From a bacterium (GTDB taxonomy: Bacteria; Bacteroidota; Ignavibacteria; Ignavibacteriales; Ignavibacteriaceae), in NCBI GenBank assembly GCA_016716565.1, contig JADJWC010000003.1, positions 310,001 through 374,000 of the forward strand: 64,000 nt of DNA. The letters are read 5' to 3'. The notes under the pieces are model-generated. The model saw only the letters and a program-made list of their open reading frames with translations, was not told the DNA's origin and did not search any database. Shown here piece by piece: positions 41,362-50,553 of the stretch. How positions within the stretch are numbered: position 1 is the stretch's first letter; every line of letters starts with the position of its first letter. Made by a program: the position numbers and the translations under genes.

Positions 41362-43163
41362 TTACTTCGATGCAAGTTTAACTTTGAATGTAATTTCTTC
41401 GTTACCTCGTTTTACAACCACATCCACTTCATCGCCGGGAACAAAATCACCTAGTGCATAAGTAAAATCATAAATATTTGAAATCTGTTTCCCGCCGAAA
41501 GAAACAATTATATCGCCGCCCTGCAATCCTGCAAGCTGTGCGGGACTTCCTTCAGATACGCCGCTGATTTTATAACCATCTACGTTGCTTGCAAAATCGG
41601 GAACGGTACCAACATAAACTTTTCTTGTAAACATCTGTCCTGATTCTTTTCAACGAGCAGATAATCCGGTCGCTCAGGATTTTGATCAATATCAGCAACA
41701 ATATCATAAACATAATTCAGAATATTTTCCTCAGCAGCGAAATTTATTTTTTCTGTATCATCGGAAGGCTTGTGATAATCTTCGTGTGTCCCGGTGAAGA
41801 AAAATAATACAGGTATTTTCTTACCATAAAAAGATGAATGATCGCTCGGTCCAAATCCTTCATCATTAAAAGTCAATTTGAATCCGTACTTGTTGTGGTT
41901 GTTAAGTATATCTTTCCAGTTTGAAGATGTGCCTGTTCCATAAACAATAAGAGAGCTGTCTTTCAATCTTCCAATCATATCCATATTTACCATCGTAATT
42001 GCATCCTCAGCAGGGAAGGGCAAATTATTAACAAGATAATTTGAACCAAGCAAACCAAGCTCTTCACCGGAGAAAGCAAAAAACGCGATGCTTCTTTTTA
42101 ATTTATCTTTTTGTGAAGCAAATTTTTCAGCTATTTCTAAAACTCCGGTTGTTCCTGAAGCGTTATCATCAGCGCCATTGTGTATCTGCGGTTCATCACC
42201 GCGATAAAGTGAACCTTCACCACCCATTCCAAGATGATCGAAGTGAGCACCAATTATTATCCATTCGTTCTTTAATTCAGGATCGGTTCCCTCGATGAAA
42301 CCGCCCACGTTCCAGCTGATTGATTCAACCTCTTTTACTTCAGTTGAAATTTTTGCTGATGAATTCTTTAATTCAATTGATGCTGGTTTTTTGGTTTCGA
42401 TTATTTTACTGTGAATTTCCTTCAGACTTAATCCTTCAGATTGAAAAAGCTGTTCGATAAAACTTCGTTTAATACTTACAGCAGCAAAACCGCTGATTGA
42501 ACCGCCTCTGTCAAAGCTGAATTCAACAAGATCATCACTTGTTTTGTTTTCATCATATGGATTAATAAAAATGATTCCAGCTGCGCCTTTATCTCTTGCA
42601 ACCGATGCTTTCTTCCTCAAAGGTGAGTGAGCATCAAAACCTGAATGAGCAACATTCGGTTCAGGAGTATTTCTGAAAACAATTACGATTTTATCTTTAA
42701 CATCAATTCCATTGTAGTCATCATATTCAAGATCGGAAGCTGAAATTCCAAATCCGGCAAAAACCAATTTTGAATTCACTTCAACATTTCAGGAGAATGG
42801 TACGGTTATGTATTCTTCGTTCAGCTTAGGTGTGACTTCTTTCCCATTTGAAGTGAATGATAGATTATTTTTGTCTGTAAGTTCAATAGTTTTGATAAAT
42901 GGAAATTCCTGCAAGTAGTTATCACCAAATAATGGTTCCAGACCATAATTTTTAAATTCATCGCTGATATAAACTGCGGCTGCAAATAATTCCTGTGTAC
43001 CACTGTCTCTCCCTTTTAATTTATCTGATGCAAGAAAAGTAATATGTTCTTTAATTTCTTCAGCAGTTATTTCAGGACTAGAAATAGTCTGTGAATATGT
43101 TGAAGCATAAGTGAAAAGAATTAAAATTAGCACTAAGATTTTTTTTGAATTATTGTTATTCAT
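41362..43163 (-). pseudogene. M28-family aminopeptidase with PA and PDZ domains, broken by an in-frame TGA and a frameshift
   Basis: One secreted protein of about 600 residues is split in three. The signal peptide and N-terminal part run from 43163 to a TGA at 42789-42791; the same frame then continues with a PA insertion and all zinc ligands (GAHFDHLG, NGADDNASG, SGEELGLLGS, MVNMDMIGRL, HEDYHKPSD). Near 41650 it shifts frame; the other frame (to 41362) carries a PDZ domain (GVSEGSPAQLAGLQGGDIIVSFGG). One extra A in the minus-strand AAAA at 41647-41650 joins the last two parts as LLVEKESGQMFTRKVY. The TGA cannot be cured by that change; a G-to-T mutation of GGA is a simple explanation. If real, the gene is dead. 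Confidence 0.82.
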
Positions 43164-43267
43164 TTTTTCCCTTTAAAATTTTATTCAAAAATTGTAAATC
43201 ATTCACAGGTATCCGGAATCTGCTACCAAGTATCGAGTAGCTGAATCCTGCATCTAGCATTAACAAT

Positions 43268-44314
43268 CTAATCCACCCATTCTGCGATAAACACATTCGT
43301 GTCGCCTTCTTTTTTATTAAATCTGTTTGAACAAAAGACAAGCTGCTTGCCATCTTTTGTGAACATCGGAAATCCATCGAAGGTTTCGTTGAATGTAATT
43401 TGCTCTAATCCGGTTCCGTCAATATTGATTAAATATAAATCAAAATTTCTTCCTTTTTCACTATTGATATTGGATGAAAAAATTATTCGTTTGCCATCAG
43501 GATGAAAGAAAGGTGCGAAGCTAGCCTTGCCGAAATTTGTAATTTGTTTTATATCTGAACCATCTGCATTCATAATATACAATTCCAGAATTGATGGACG
43601 GAATAATCCGTTTTGTGCTAGCTCTTCGTAATCTTTTAATTCTTCTTCAGTTTTTGGTCTGCTTGCACGAAATACTATTTTGCTTCCGTCCTGTGAAAAG
43701 AATGCGCCACCGTCGTATCCTTTTTCGAATGTTAATCTTGTTTGATTCGTGCCATCGATGTCCATCACATATATTTCAGGATCACCATCTCTTGTTGAAG
43801 TGAAAACAATTTTATCGCCTTTGGGAGAAACTGTCGCTTCAGCATCATACTTTCCGGAAAAAGTTAACTGTTTGACATCACTTCCATCTGCATCAGCTGA
43901 GAAGATATCGAACGAATCATACAACTGCCAAACATAACCTTTTGCTCTGTCGGGTGGAGCAGGGCAGTTCTCGTCAACTAAATGGGTAGAAGCATAAATG
44001 ATTTTTCCATCACCGGGTAAATAATATGCACAGGTAGTTCTTCCTTTTCCGGTAGAAACTAATTGCTTTTCACTTCCATCAATATTCATTGTAAAAATCT
44101 GATCGCATTTCAAATCATCGACTGTTGCCTGAAAAATTAATTTGTTTTCAGCGAAAGAAAGATAGGCTTCAGCATTTTCTCCACCATCGGTGAGCATCCT
44201 TACATTGCTTAAATGTTTTTCTCCTTCAATAGTAAACTGCTCTTGCGAATAGCTGAATTGAAAACCAAATAATGAGAGAGAAAATATTAAATTAATATAA
44301 ATTAGATTTTTCAT
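43268..44314 (-). CDS. Secreted TolB/PD40-type beta-propeller protein
   Basis: 348 residues with a signal peptide (about 1-23) and repeated WD40-like PD40 units: KIIYASTHLVDEN, KIVFTSTRDGDPEIYVMDIDGTN, KIVFRASRPKT, RIIFSSNINSEKGRNFDLYLINIDGT and QLVFCSNR. These six-bladed propellers often bind carbohydrates or other proteins; unlike true TolB it has no Pal neighbours. Enzymatic activity is not suggested. The gap to the upstream MBL gene is 15 bases and to the downstream M28 gene 104 bases, so transcription through all three is possible. Confidence 0.8.
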   Translation of the reverse strand: MKNLIYINLIFSLSLFGFQFSYSQEQFTIEGEKHLSNVRMLTDGGENAEAYLSFAENKLIFQATVDDLKCDQIFTMNIDGSEKQLVSTGKGRTTCAYYLPGDGKIIYASTHLVDENCPAPPDRAKGYVWQLYDSFDIFSADADGSDVKQLTFSGKYDAEATVSPKGDKIVFTSTRDGDPEIYVMDIDGTNQTRLTFEKGYDGGAFFSQDGSKIVFRASRPKTEEELKDYEELAQNGLFRPSILELYIMNADGSDIKQITNFGKASFAPFFHPDGKRIIFSSNINSEKGRNFDLYLINIDGTGLEQITFNETFDGFPMFTKDGKQLVFCSNRFNKKEGDTNVFIAEWVD

Positions 44315-44329
44315 GGTAATCCGGTTTGG

Positions 44330-45042
44330 TTAATGGGGAACGTGAACTAAGAAATATTTTTTTGCCGATTTACCGATAGATACAGCTTCTTTCATTGTCA
44401 TATGCATTTCATCAGGAGTTTCTTCGTCGTGACCTGCTTCAAGAACTGCAAGGTCAGCGTTTTTTGCATGGGCTACAAGTTCTTCGCAGTATGCCGTATC
44501 ACCGCCATAACAAATTTTCATGCTATCGTAAATAAAGTTATATCCAAGAGCCGGAACCTGACGGGTTTTGCCGCTGCTCAAGTACTCTTTATGGATTACA
44601 GGAAATGGTTTGACTGAAATATTACCTGCTGTAAAACCGCTTGTCTTCTTTATCGGTTTCAGATTTATTTTGTAAGTGATAGATTTTGAATAAACTTTTT
44701 TGAACGCATTGTATATACTTTCTATTTCAACACAGCCGGAAGGATAGTGAATTGTTAAAGGTGATTTTTTTTGCATAACCCTGAGATAAGTAAGCAAAGA
44801 CCAGACGCCACCAACATGATCATAAGGTGCCCGTGGGTAATGAAAACGTCCGAAATCTCGAGAAGGTTTTTAACTCCAATTTCCGTATTCAGATCTCTTA
44901 ATATTCCATCACCGGGATCGATAATAAAATTTGAATTTCCTGCCTTTAGTAAAATACCGGTGGCAATATTAGGTATTGAGCAAAATATTTTTATAGAAAA
45001 ATTTTTTTTCTTCCAATGAAGAGGGTATTGCTGTTCTGTCAT
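44330..45042 (-). pseudogene. Metallo-beta-lactamase-fold hydrolase (RNase Z-like), frameshifted inside the HxHxDH motif
   Basis: Two frames give one MBL-fold protein: from ATG 45042 the first reads NFIIDPGDGI and VFITHGHL, the second resumes DHVGGVWSLLTYLRVMQ and continues with KICYGGDTAYCEELV, LAVLEAGHDEETPDEMHMTMKEA and YFLVHVPH to 44330. The switch lies at 44822-44823, between HGHL and DH. The normal motif HGHLDH would be restored by removing the two bases there; adding one base would give HGHLxDH, which no family member should have. The gene start overlaps the fur stop by four bases. The RNase Z-like fold cleaves RNA or other phosphoesters. Confidence 0.75.
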
Positions 45043-45494
45043 CTCTCTCTGGACTGTTTACATTTTTTTGGATCTTTACAGCGAGCGAAAATATTAAACG
45101 AATAACTTTCGAAATTGAATCCTAATTCATCGCTGATCTGTTCTGGAAGTTGCTTAATTCTTGGGTCTGCAAATTCGACAATTTTGCCACAGACAACGCA
45201 GATCAAATGGTCGTGTACCTGACGTTTAAAACTGCTTTCAAATCTATTAACATTATCGCCGAAATTTCTTTTTGAAAGAAGATTACATTGTTCAAGCAGT
45301 TCAAGAGTTTTGTAAACAGTAGCTCTGGAAACCCTTGAATTTGCATTCTTCATTATGATGTATAAATCATCAGCACCGAAATGACCTTCATAATCCAAAG
45401 CGGCTTCAAGTACTTCAAATCTTTCGGGAGTTATCCTGTTCTTTCCGGATTTGAGAAAATTCCTGAAAATTTCTTCTGCTTGTTTGTTTTTCAA
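45039..45494 (-). CDS. Fur-family ferric uptake regulator
   Basis: 151 residues. Winged-helix domain (FEVLEAALDYEGHFGADDLYIIMKN and VSRATVYKTLELLEQCNLL) followed by metal-binding HDHLICVVCGKIVEF and the C-terminal CKDPKKCKQ zinc pair. Fur-type proteins repress iron-uptake genes with Fe2+ bound; PerR and Zur types cannot be excluded. It lies 81 bases after feoB, so it likely controls the iron transport operon to which it belongs. I found no clear Fur box before feoA. Confidence 0.93.
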   Translation of the reverse strand: MKNKQAEEIFRNFLKSGKNRITPERFEVLEAALDYEGHFGADDLYIIMKNANSRVSRATVYKTLELLEQCNLLSKRNFGDNVNRFESSFKRQVHDHLICVVCGKIVEFADPRIKQLPEQISDELGFNFESYSFNIFARCKDPKKCKQSRER

Positions 45495-45575
45495 TTCTGT
45501 AATCTGTAATTCAATTTAAATATGACTGAAGCTGAGCATTCCCAAAATAACCATTTTTATCAAGAATTGTTTGCC

Positions 45576-47609
45576 TCATTGTATTCCCAAAAATCTTAAC
45601 CCATTGACAGTAATTAATGTCATTACATAAGCCAATGAAGTAAATATTGTTACTTGCAGGAGAGGTATTTTCCAGCCACCAGTTTCTTTTTTTGAAACTG
45701 CCACTGTCGATAAGCATTGAAGTGCAAAAATGAAAAATACAATCAGACCGATAGATGTAGCCGTGGTAAATAGTTGTTGTCCTGTTGATTCAATTCTTGC
45801 GCTTCTTAACGAATTAAGTAAAGTATTCTGTTCTTGTTCAATATCCGAAGTGACTTTAAAAGTTAATGCCAGCGATGAAACAAAAACTTCTCGTGCTGCA
45901 AATGCAGATATAAGCGATACGCCAATTCTCCAATCCATCCCGATAGGTGTCATTACCGGTTGAATGATTTTACCAAGATCTGAGGCGAAGGAGTTCTCAA
46001 GTCTTTCCGCACGAATCAGATTCTCTGCTTGATCAGAAGGTAAACCCGCTGTTTCAACCGCAGGATTTATATTCGGGAAGAAAGTGAGGAACCAGAGAAT
46101 TAATGAAAATCCTAAAATCATCGGACCGGCTTTAAGAATATACTGCTTTGAACTATTGTATGTGTGATTTATTACTGAGCTCAATTTCGGTATTCGATAT
46201 GAAGGAAGTTCAAGAATAAATGATGATGATTCCTGTTCCTTAAAAATTTTTTTCGAAAATTTATTAACGCTCCATGCAACCATCATTGATATAATCATGC
46301 TAAGTAGATAAATTCCTCCAAGAATAATTCCACCCAACCAGAGCTTATCCTGAGGAATAATGTACGCAATCAACAATGCATATACCGGCAATCTTGCACT
46401 GCAGCTCATCAAGGGAATGATGAAGATGGTAAATAATCTTTCTTTGCGATTAGGAATTGTTCTTGCTGCAATGATTGCTGGAATTGCACATGCATATCCT
46501 GATAACATTGGAACAAATGATCTTCCATTTAAACCAACTTTGGATAATGGTTTATCAATCAGCATTGCACCGCGCGCAAGATAACCCGAATCTTCAAGCA
46601 ATCCGAGAATTAAAAATAAAATTAAGATTTGCGGAACGAATACAAGTACAGAACCGGTTCCGGAAATAATACCATCAGATACCAGGTATGTGAACCAACC
46701 CTTTTCAAAATTTTCAACAACAAGGCTGTTGAGATTTGAAAATAATTCATCGACCAGGTTCATGAGTGGTTGCGCCAGCCAAAAAATGCTCGTAAACGTA
46801 ACACCCATAACAATTAGAAAAATGACAAATCCCCAAAACCGGTGTAACAATATTTTGTCAATTTTTAACGTGACTTCATCAATCGGGAAGTTAGTTGACG
46901 TGGTATCCGGTTGCAAAACTTGCAGTTCTTTGTTAGCGGATTTTAAATCAATATTTCTGTCAGAGGTTAAAGGTTCATAAACACCATGAACGATTTTTTC
47001 AATCTCACTGAACGAATCAAGTAATCTGGTATTATCATTCAGGCCGTTGTACGGCAATATTTTTCTCGAAGCTTTATCGTTATGAATTAAATTATTGTTT
47101 ATCAATCCTATTAATTTTTCTATTCCTTCTTTTGATCTTCCATTCACCAGAACAACATCGCAATTCAATGCTTCACTCAATTTACGTTCGGATACTTTTA
47201 ATCCTCGCTTCTTGAGGATGTCAGCCATCGTTAAAACAATGATAACATTGAATCCTGAACTAATTAATTGTTTCGGTAATAAGAGATGTCTTGAAAGCTG
47301 GCAGGAGTCAACTGTAACTATAACCAGATCAGGCCTGCCAAGCTTTGGATGTGAATACAACGAATCGACAGCTACTTTTTCATCGAGAGATTCAGGAATT
47401 AAGCTGACAATTCCGGGTGAATCAAGTACCTCTGCGTCTATTTTATATTTAGGAAGGATTTTACTTGTGTAATATTCTACGGTGGAACCTGGATAGTTTA
47501 CCGTCTTATAATTTTTTCCACTTAGAAGATTAAAGAGAGTCGTTTTTCCTGAATTTGGAGGACCGACTAATGTAATCAGAGGAGTCTGAATACCGATTTC
47601 AGTTTTCAT
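45576..47609 (-). CDS. feoB: Ferrous iron transporter FeoB
   Basis: 677 residues. N-terminal GTPase: G1 GPPNSGKTTLFNLLSG, YPGSTVEYY, G3 DSPGIVSLIPES and a G4 variant TMAD in which threonine replaces the usual asparagine. A membrane core with two Gate repeats follows (GYLARGAMLIDK, PMLSGYACAIPAIIAARTI, CSARLPVYALLIAYIIP). It moves Fe2+ across the inner membrane, with the G-domain as switch. Overlaps feoA by four bases. FeoC is absent. Confidence 0.95.
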   Translation of the reverse strand: MKTEIGIQTPLITLVGPPNSGKTTLFNLLSGKNYKTVNYPGSTVEYYTSKILPKYKIDAEVLDSPGIVSLIPESLDEKVAVDSLYSHPKLGRPDLVIVTVDSCQLSRHLLLPKQLISSGFNVIIVLTMADILKKRGLKVSERKLSEALNCDVVLVNGRSKEGIEKLIGLINNNLIHNDKASRKILPYNGLNDNTRLLDSFSEIEKIVHGVYEPLTSDRNIDLKSANKELQVLQPDTTSTNFPIDEVTLKIDKILLHRFWGFVIFLIVMGVTFTSIFWLAQPLMNLVDELFSNLNSLVVENFEKGWFTYLVSDGIISGTGSVLVFVPQILILFLILGLLEDSGYLARGAMLIDKPLSKVGLNGRSFVPMLSGYACAIPAIIAARTIPNRKERLFTIFIIPLMSCSARLPVYALLIAYIIPQDKLWLGGIILGGIYLLSMIISMMVAWSVNKFSKKIFKEQESSSFILELPSYRIPKLSSVINHTYNSSKQYILKAGPMILGFSLILWFLTFFPNINPAVETAGLPSDQAENLIRAERLENSFASDLGKIIQPVMTPIGMDWRIGVSLISAFAAREVFVSSLALTFKVTSDIEQEQNTLLNSLRSARIESTGQQLFTTATSIGLIVFFIFALQCLSTVAVSKKETGGWKIPLLQVTIFTSLAYVMTLITVNGLRFLGIQ

Positions 47610-47827
47610 TTAAGCTTAATGCAACCAGCTTCGCTTTTTCTAATCGCTATTAAAGTACCGCGAATTGATACTGCGATTGGATCGTTGAAAGTCGATTTAC
47701 ACATTAACTCAATAATTTGACCTGGTGTGAAACCGTGTTCCAAAATTCTTTTACTGGATGGATGGGAAGGATCAATTTCTGAAATAATTCCCTTTTCTCT
47801 GTAGTTAAGTTCTGCTGCTGTACGCAT
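47606..47827 (-). CDS. feoA: FeoA, ferrous iron transport accessory protein
   Basis: 73-residue SH3-like protein: SEIDPSHPSSKRILEHGFTPGQIIELMCKSTFNDPIAVSIRGTLIAIRKSEAGCI, with the G-[MF]-x-P-G-x-x-[IV] turn (GFTPGQII) and the closing R-G-T-x-I-A-I-R-K strand. It binds FeoB to support transport. It is the first confident gene of the feoA-feoB-fur unit; its ATG is at 47827. Confidence 0.94.
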   Translation of the reverse strand: MRTAAELNYREKGIISEIDPSHPSSKRILEHGFTPGQIIELMCKSTFNDPIAVSIRGTLIAIRKSEAGCIKLK

Positions 47828-47855
47828 TTCAATACTATTTAAATATTATTAAGAT

Positions 47856-48044
47856 TTAGTCTACATAAAAATAGTGAGTATCTCTCAGATTGTCAATAAA
47901 TTCTACCGAATCAAGTAAAATTTCCAGCACAATTAGTTCTCCTGAATACACAAGCATTTCATACGAAAATGAATTAAAAACATAGTATGCGGCATAATAA
48001 TTGCCTTTTTCGAAGTTTATTTCAATAAATCTGAGCTCAAATTG
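47856..48044 (-). other. Possible short or remnant reading frame upstream of feoA
   Basis: On the minus strand a frame of about 62 codons stays open from just after a TAA to the TAA at 47856-47858, 28 bases before feoA. Its composition looks protein-like (NYYAAYYVFNSFSYEMLVYS, LLDSVEFIDNL, ending THYFYVD), but no ATG occurs near the front; an internal ATG would leave only 33 residues and there is no ribosome site. It could be a gene remnant, a non-canonical start or chance. It overlaps the start of the divergent histidine kinase gene. Confidence 0.25.
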
Positions 48045-49682
48045 TTAGATGCAGATATAAAATTACCTCGATTTAAAGAGGTCGTTGAATCAACACATTT
48101 CAAGTCTTACTCTCCGGACCAGGTATTTTATAATTTCGATTGTACATCGAAAAAATATAGTTTTATTAATCCTGCAGTCAGCAGACTACTCGGTTATAAT
48201 ACTACTGAATTGAATGAGATAAAATTTGAAAACATCGTGATTACAAAGTATGATGAATACAGCTCAAAATATCCGGCGAATGGTAAAAAGGATAGACCGC
48301 AAATAGAAGAACGATTGACCGTCTACTTTATTGAAACAAAATGCGGTGACAAAAAGTGGATCGAGGATAACTCAATAACTTACTTCGATTCTGATAATTC
48401 AAAATTATCTCGTGTAGGTCTTCTGCGGGATGTTAGTGAAAAGTTGAGGGAAGAAAAACTTAAGCAGATTATTTTGGAAATTCTTGAAGCAGCTAATTCA
48501 GAAAAGAATTTAAGTGAGCTTTTTAAGTTTATTCACTCCTGCATAAAAAAATTAATGAAAGCAGATAACTTTTATATTGCTTATTATAAAAGAGATTCAG
48601 ACCTGTTGACATTCCCTTATTTTGTTGACGAAGTTGACAATGATTCTTCTTCCAAAAAACTTGGAAAGGGACTTACAGAATACGTTTTGAGAACCGGTAA
48701 ATCAGCATTGGTTGATCTGCACAAAGATGAGGATCTTCGCAGGAAAGGCGAGATAGAATTAATTGGTCCGCAGTCTCCAATCTGGCTCGGAGTACCTTTG
48801 AAGATTAAAGAGAAAACAATAGGTGTGCTCGTTGTTCAGGATTATAAGGATCCTAAAACATATACACCTGCACATCAGCAGATACTGGATGTAATTTCTT
48901 ATCCTATCTCACGAGCAATTGAAAGAAAAATTGTTGAGGAAGAACGGAAAGAGATGATTGTTAAGCTGAAAGAGATGAATACTTCAAAGGACAGATTGTT
49001 TTCATTGATTTCGCACGATCTTCGTTCACCGTTTAATTCTTTACTTGGATTCGCCGAAATTCTCCGCACTGACTTTGAGAATCTGACTCACAGGGATATC
49101 AAAGAATACATAAATGTAATTAATGATTCTTCAAATACTTTGTTTGAAATGACAAATAACCTGCTTCACTATTCCAGACTTCAACTGAACAAATATGACT
49201 ACATACCGAAAAAAGTTTTACTGAATGAAGTGATAAACGAAGCAATTGAATCTTTAAGATACAGAATCCAAAAGAAGAATATTTCGATCAGAGTAGAGCT
49301 AAAGCAAAACTACTTGCTAGTGGCTGATGAAGAAATGCTGATAACAACATTCAGAAATGTTATCTCAAACGCATTAAAGTTTTCGCAAAGACAAAGTTCA
49401 ATTAAAATTTTTGCAGAAGAAGCTCACGATAACAGCACAGACTCACTTTCAGCACAAATTAGTATTTCTGATGAAGGAATAGGAATCTCTGAAGAAAATC
49501 AGATATTAATTAATTCCGGTGTGATGTTTTCAACTCAGGGAACTGAAAAGGAACCAGGTTCGGGATTAGGATTGCTTCTCACAAAAAAATATGTTGAGTT
49601 GAACAAAGGCAGATTAGAAATATTGAGCTCCGAAGGACAGGGGACTACTGTTGTAATAACTTTCCCAAGCATAAAACCGTAA
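48042..49682 (+). CDS. PAS-GAF sensor histidine kinase
   Basis: 546 residues, no membrane segment, so cytoplasmic. PAS domain at about 20-140 (VFYNFDCTSKKYSFINPAVSRLLGY), GAF at about 150-300 (IGVLVVQDYKDPKTYTPAHQQILDVI), HisKA with the phospho-acceptor in LISHDLRSPFNSLLGFAE (about 320), then HATPase boxes: N FRNVISNALKFS, G1 ISDEGIGISEEN, G2 GSGLGLLLTKKY. Start at TTG 48042 is uncertain. No response regulator lies next to it, so it is an orphan kinase. Confidence 0.88.
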   Translation: MLDADIKLPRFKEVVESTHFKSYSPDQVFYNFDCTSKKYSFINPAVSRLLGYNTTELNEIKFENIVITKYDEYSSKYPANGKKDRPQIEERLTVYFIETKCGDKKWIEDNSITYFDSDNSKLSRVGLLRDVSEKLREEKLKQIILEILEAANSEKNLSELFKFIHSCIKKLMKADNFYIAYYKRDSDLLTFPYFVDEVDNDSSSKKLGKGLTEYVLRTGKSALVDLHKDEDLRRKGEIELIGPQSPIWLGVPLKIKEKTIGVLVVQDYKDPKTYTPAHQQILDVISYPISRAIERKIVEEERKEMIVKLKEMNTSKDRLFSLISHDLRSPFNSLLGFAEILRTDFENLTHRDIKEYINVINDSSNTLFEMTNNLLHYSRLQLNKYDYIPKKVLLNEVINEAIESLRYRIQKKNISIRVELKQNYLLVADEEMLITTFRNVISNALKFSQRQSSIKIFAEEAHDNSTDSLSAQISISDEGIGISEENQILINSGVMFSTQGTEKEPGSGLGLLLTKKYVELNKGRLEILSSEGQGTTVVITFPSIKP

Positions 49683-50011
49683 GTTTTTTTACTTCGCCGC
49701 TATCTAGATATCTGAGATTATCGGTTAATTTAATTTTACGATTACGGTAAATTTTACAGAAGTATTTAAGATAAATGTGAAAGAATTCCAGAGTAATTTT
49801 GACATTTTATTGCATTTTTGACCTTTCTAAAATTTCCAATCAATGCTAATTGAGAATTAAATCAACTAATGCATATAGCCATGCTTGAATTTTAATTCGC
49901 AGCTTTTCCAATTTTACATGAATCATTTTAAGATTTTGGCGACAAAAGTGGCACTGAATATGTTAAATCAGGTCGGTTGAGTTTATTATTTAATCAAATT
50001 GGAGTTAAAAA
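49683..50011. other. Non-coding leader of the pseudo-SNF2 unit
   Basis: 329 AT-rich bases between the histidine kinase stop and the next ATG. It contains the ribosome-binding site GGAG just before 50012 and probably the promoter, but no recognisable consensus, RNA gene, hairpin with T-run or open frame. The kinase has no clear terminator, so read-through into the next unit cannot be excluded. Confidence 0.4.
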
Positions 50012-50545
50012 ATGGAAATAGGAAAAATTGCATTTTTAGAAACCTATACTTCAGAAGATGGTGGTGGAATAATCGGGGCCATCTTAGTCACTGACGCTGA
50101 AACGAAACCGCTGGAATTCAGAGTAACATCCCCGATTAAGCCAACAGGGTTTCAAAAAACTTTGTATGGAGATGTTCTTCTCGAACACATTCTCGTTGAA
50201 TTAATTTCTGTCCCATTATTAAGTGCAATAAATGAGCACGTCGATCTTATTCTTGTAAAAGATCCTTTCTTTCTCGGTGCAAATAATAAGCAGGGGATCA
50301 GAGTCGTAAGAGTATTTAATGAATCAGATGGAAAATCACGTGCAAGCACCAAAGCTGAAGCAATCGCTTTTCCAGGAACGGGCGGCGGAAAGATGATGAT
50401 TGAAACTTCAAAGAAGTTTGAAACTGAACTCGCTCCAATCAAAGATCAATTGAATAAACTTGCTGAACAGCGAAATCTTCTTGAACCATTTGAAAGATTA
50501 AAACTTGCCTGCGAACAGGTGCAGCAGCAAAAGTCTATCGATTAA
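50012..50545 (+). CDS. Unknown 177-residue protein paired with the SNF2-like gene
   Basis: I do not recognise a named domain. The N-terminal half looks beta-rich (KIAFLETY, GIIGAILVTDAETKPLEFRVTS, PIKPTGFQKTLYG, DVLLEHILVELISVPLL), and a glycine-rich patch FPGTGGGKMMIE lies near residue 125. The C-terminal 45 residues are a predicted helix (FETELAPIKDQLNKLAEQRNLLEPFERLKLACEQ), possibly a coiled coil. There is no signal peptide, membrane segment or familiar catalytic motif. A GGAG ribosome site precedes the ATG and only eight bases separate the stop from the next start, so it forms a two-gene unit with the 897-residue protein. A role as a specificity or binding partner is inference. Confidence 0.72.
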   Translation: MEIGKIAFLETYTSEDGGGIIGAILVTDAETKPLEFRVTSPIKPTGFQKTLYGDVLLEHILVELISVPLLSAINEHVDLILVKDPFFLGANNKQGIRVVRVFNESDGKSRASTKAEAIAFPGTGGGKMMIETSKKFETELAPIKDQLNKLAEQRNLLEPFERLKLACEQVQQQKSID

Positions 50546-50553
50546 AAGAAATA

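Noticed and set aside
42789..42791. TGA read as glycine or selenocysteine
   Set aside because: accD and other genes in the window end in TGA, and no SECIS-like hairpin is visible after the codon.
43156..43377. A 73-codon minus-strand frame between the TolB-like and M28 genes
   Set aside because: More than half lies in another frame of the TolB-like gene; the rest has no family resemblance.
49935..49965. A sigma-54-like element (TGGCAC) before the 177-residue gene
   Set aside because: The -12 half with GC at the right distance is missing (ATGTT follows the spacer).
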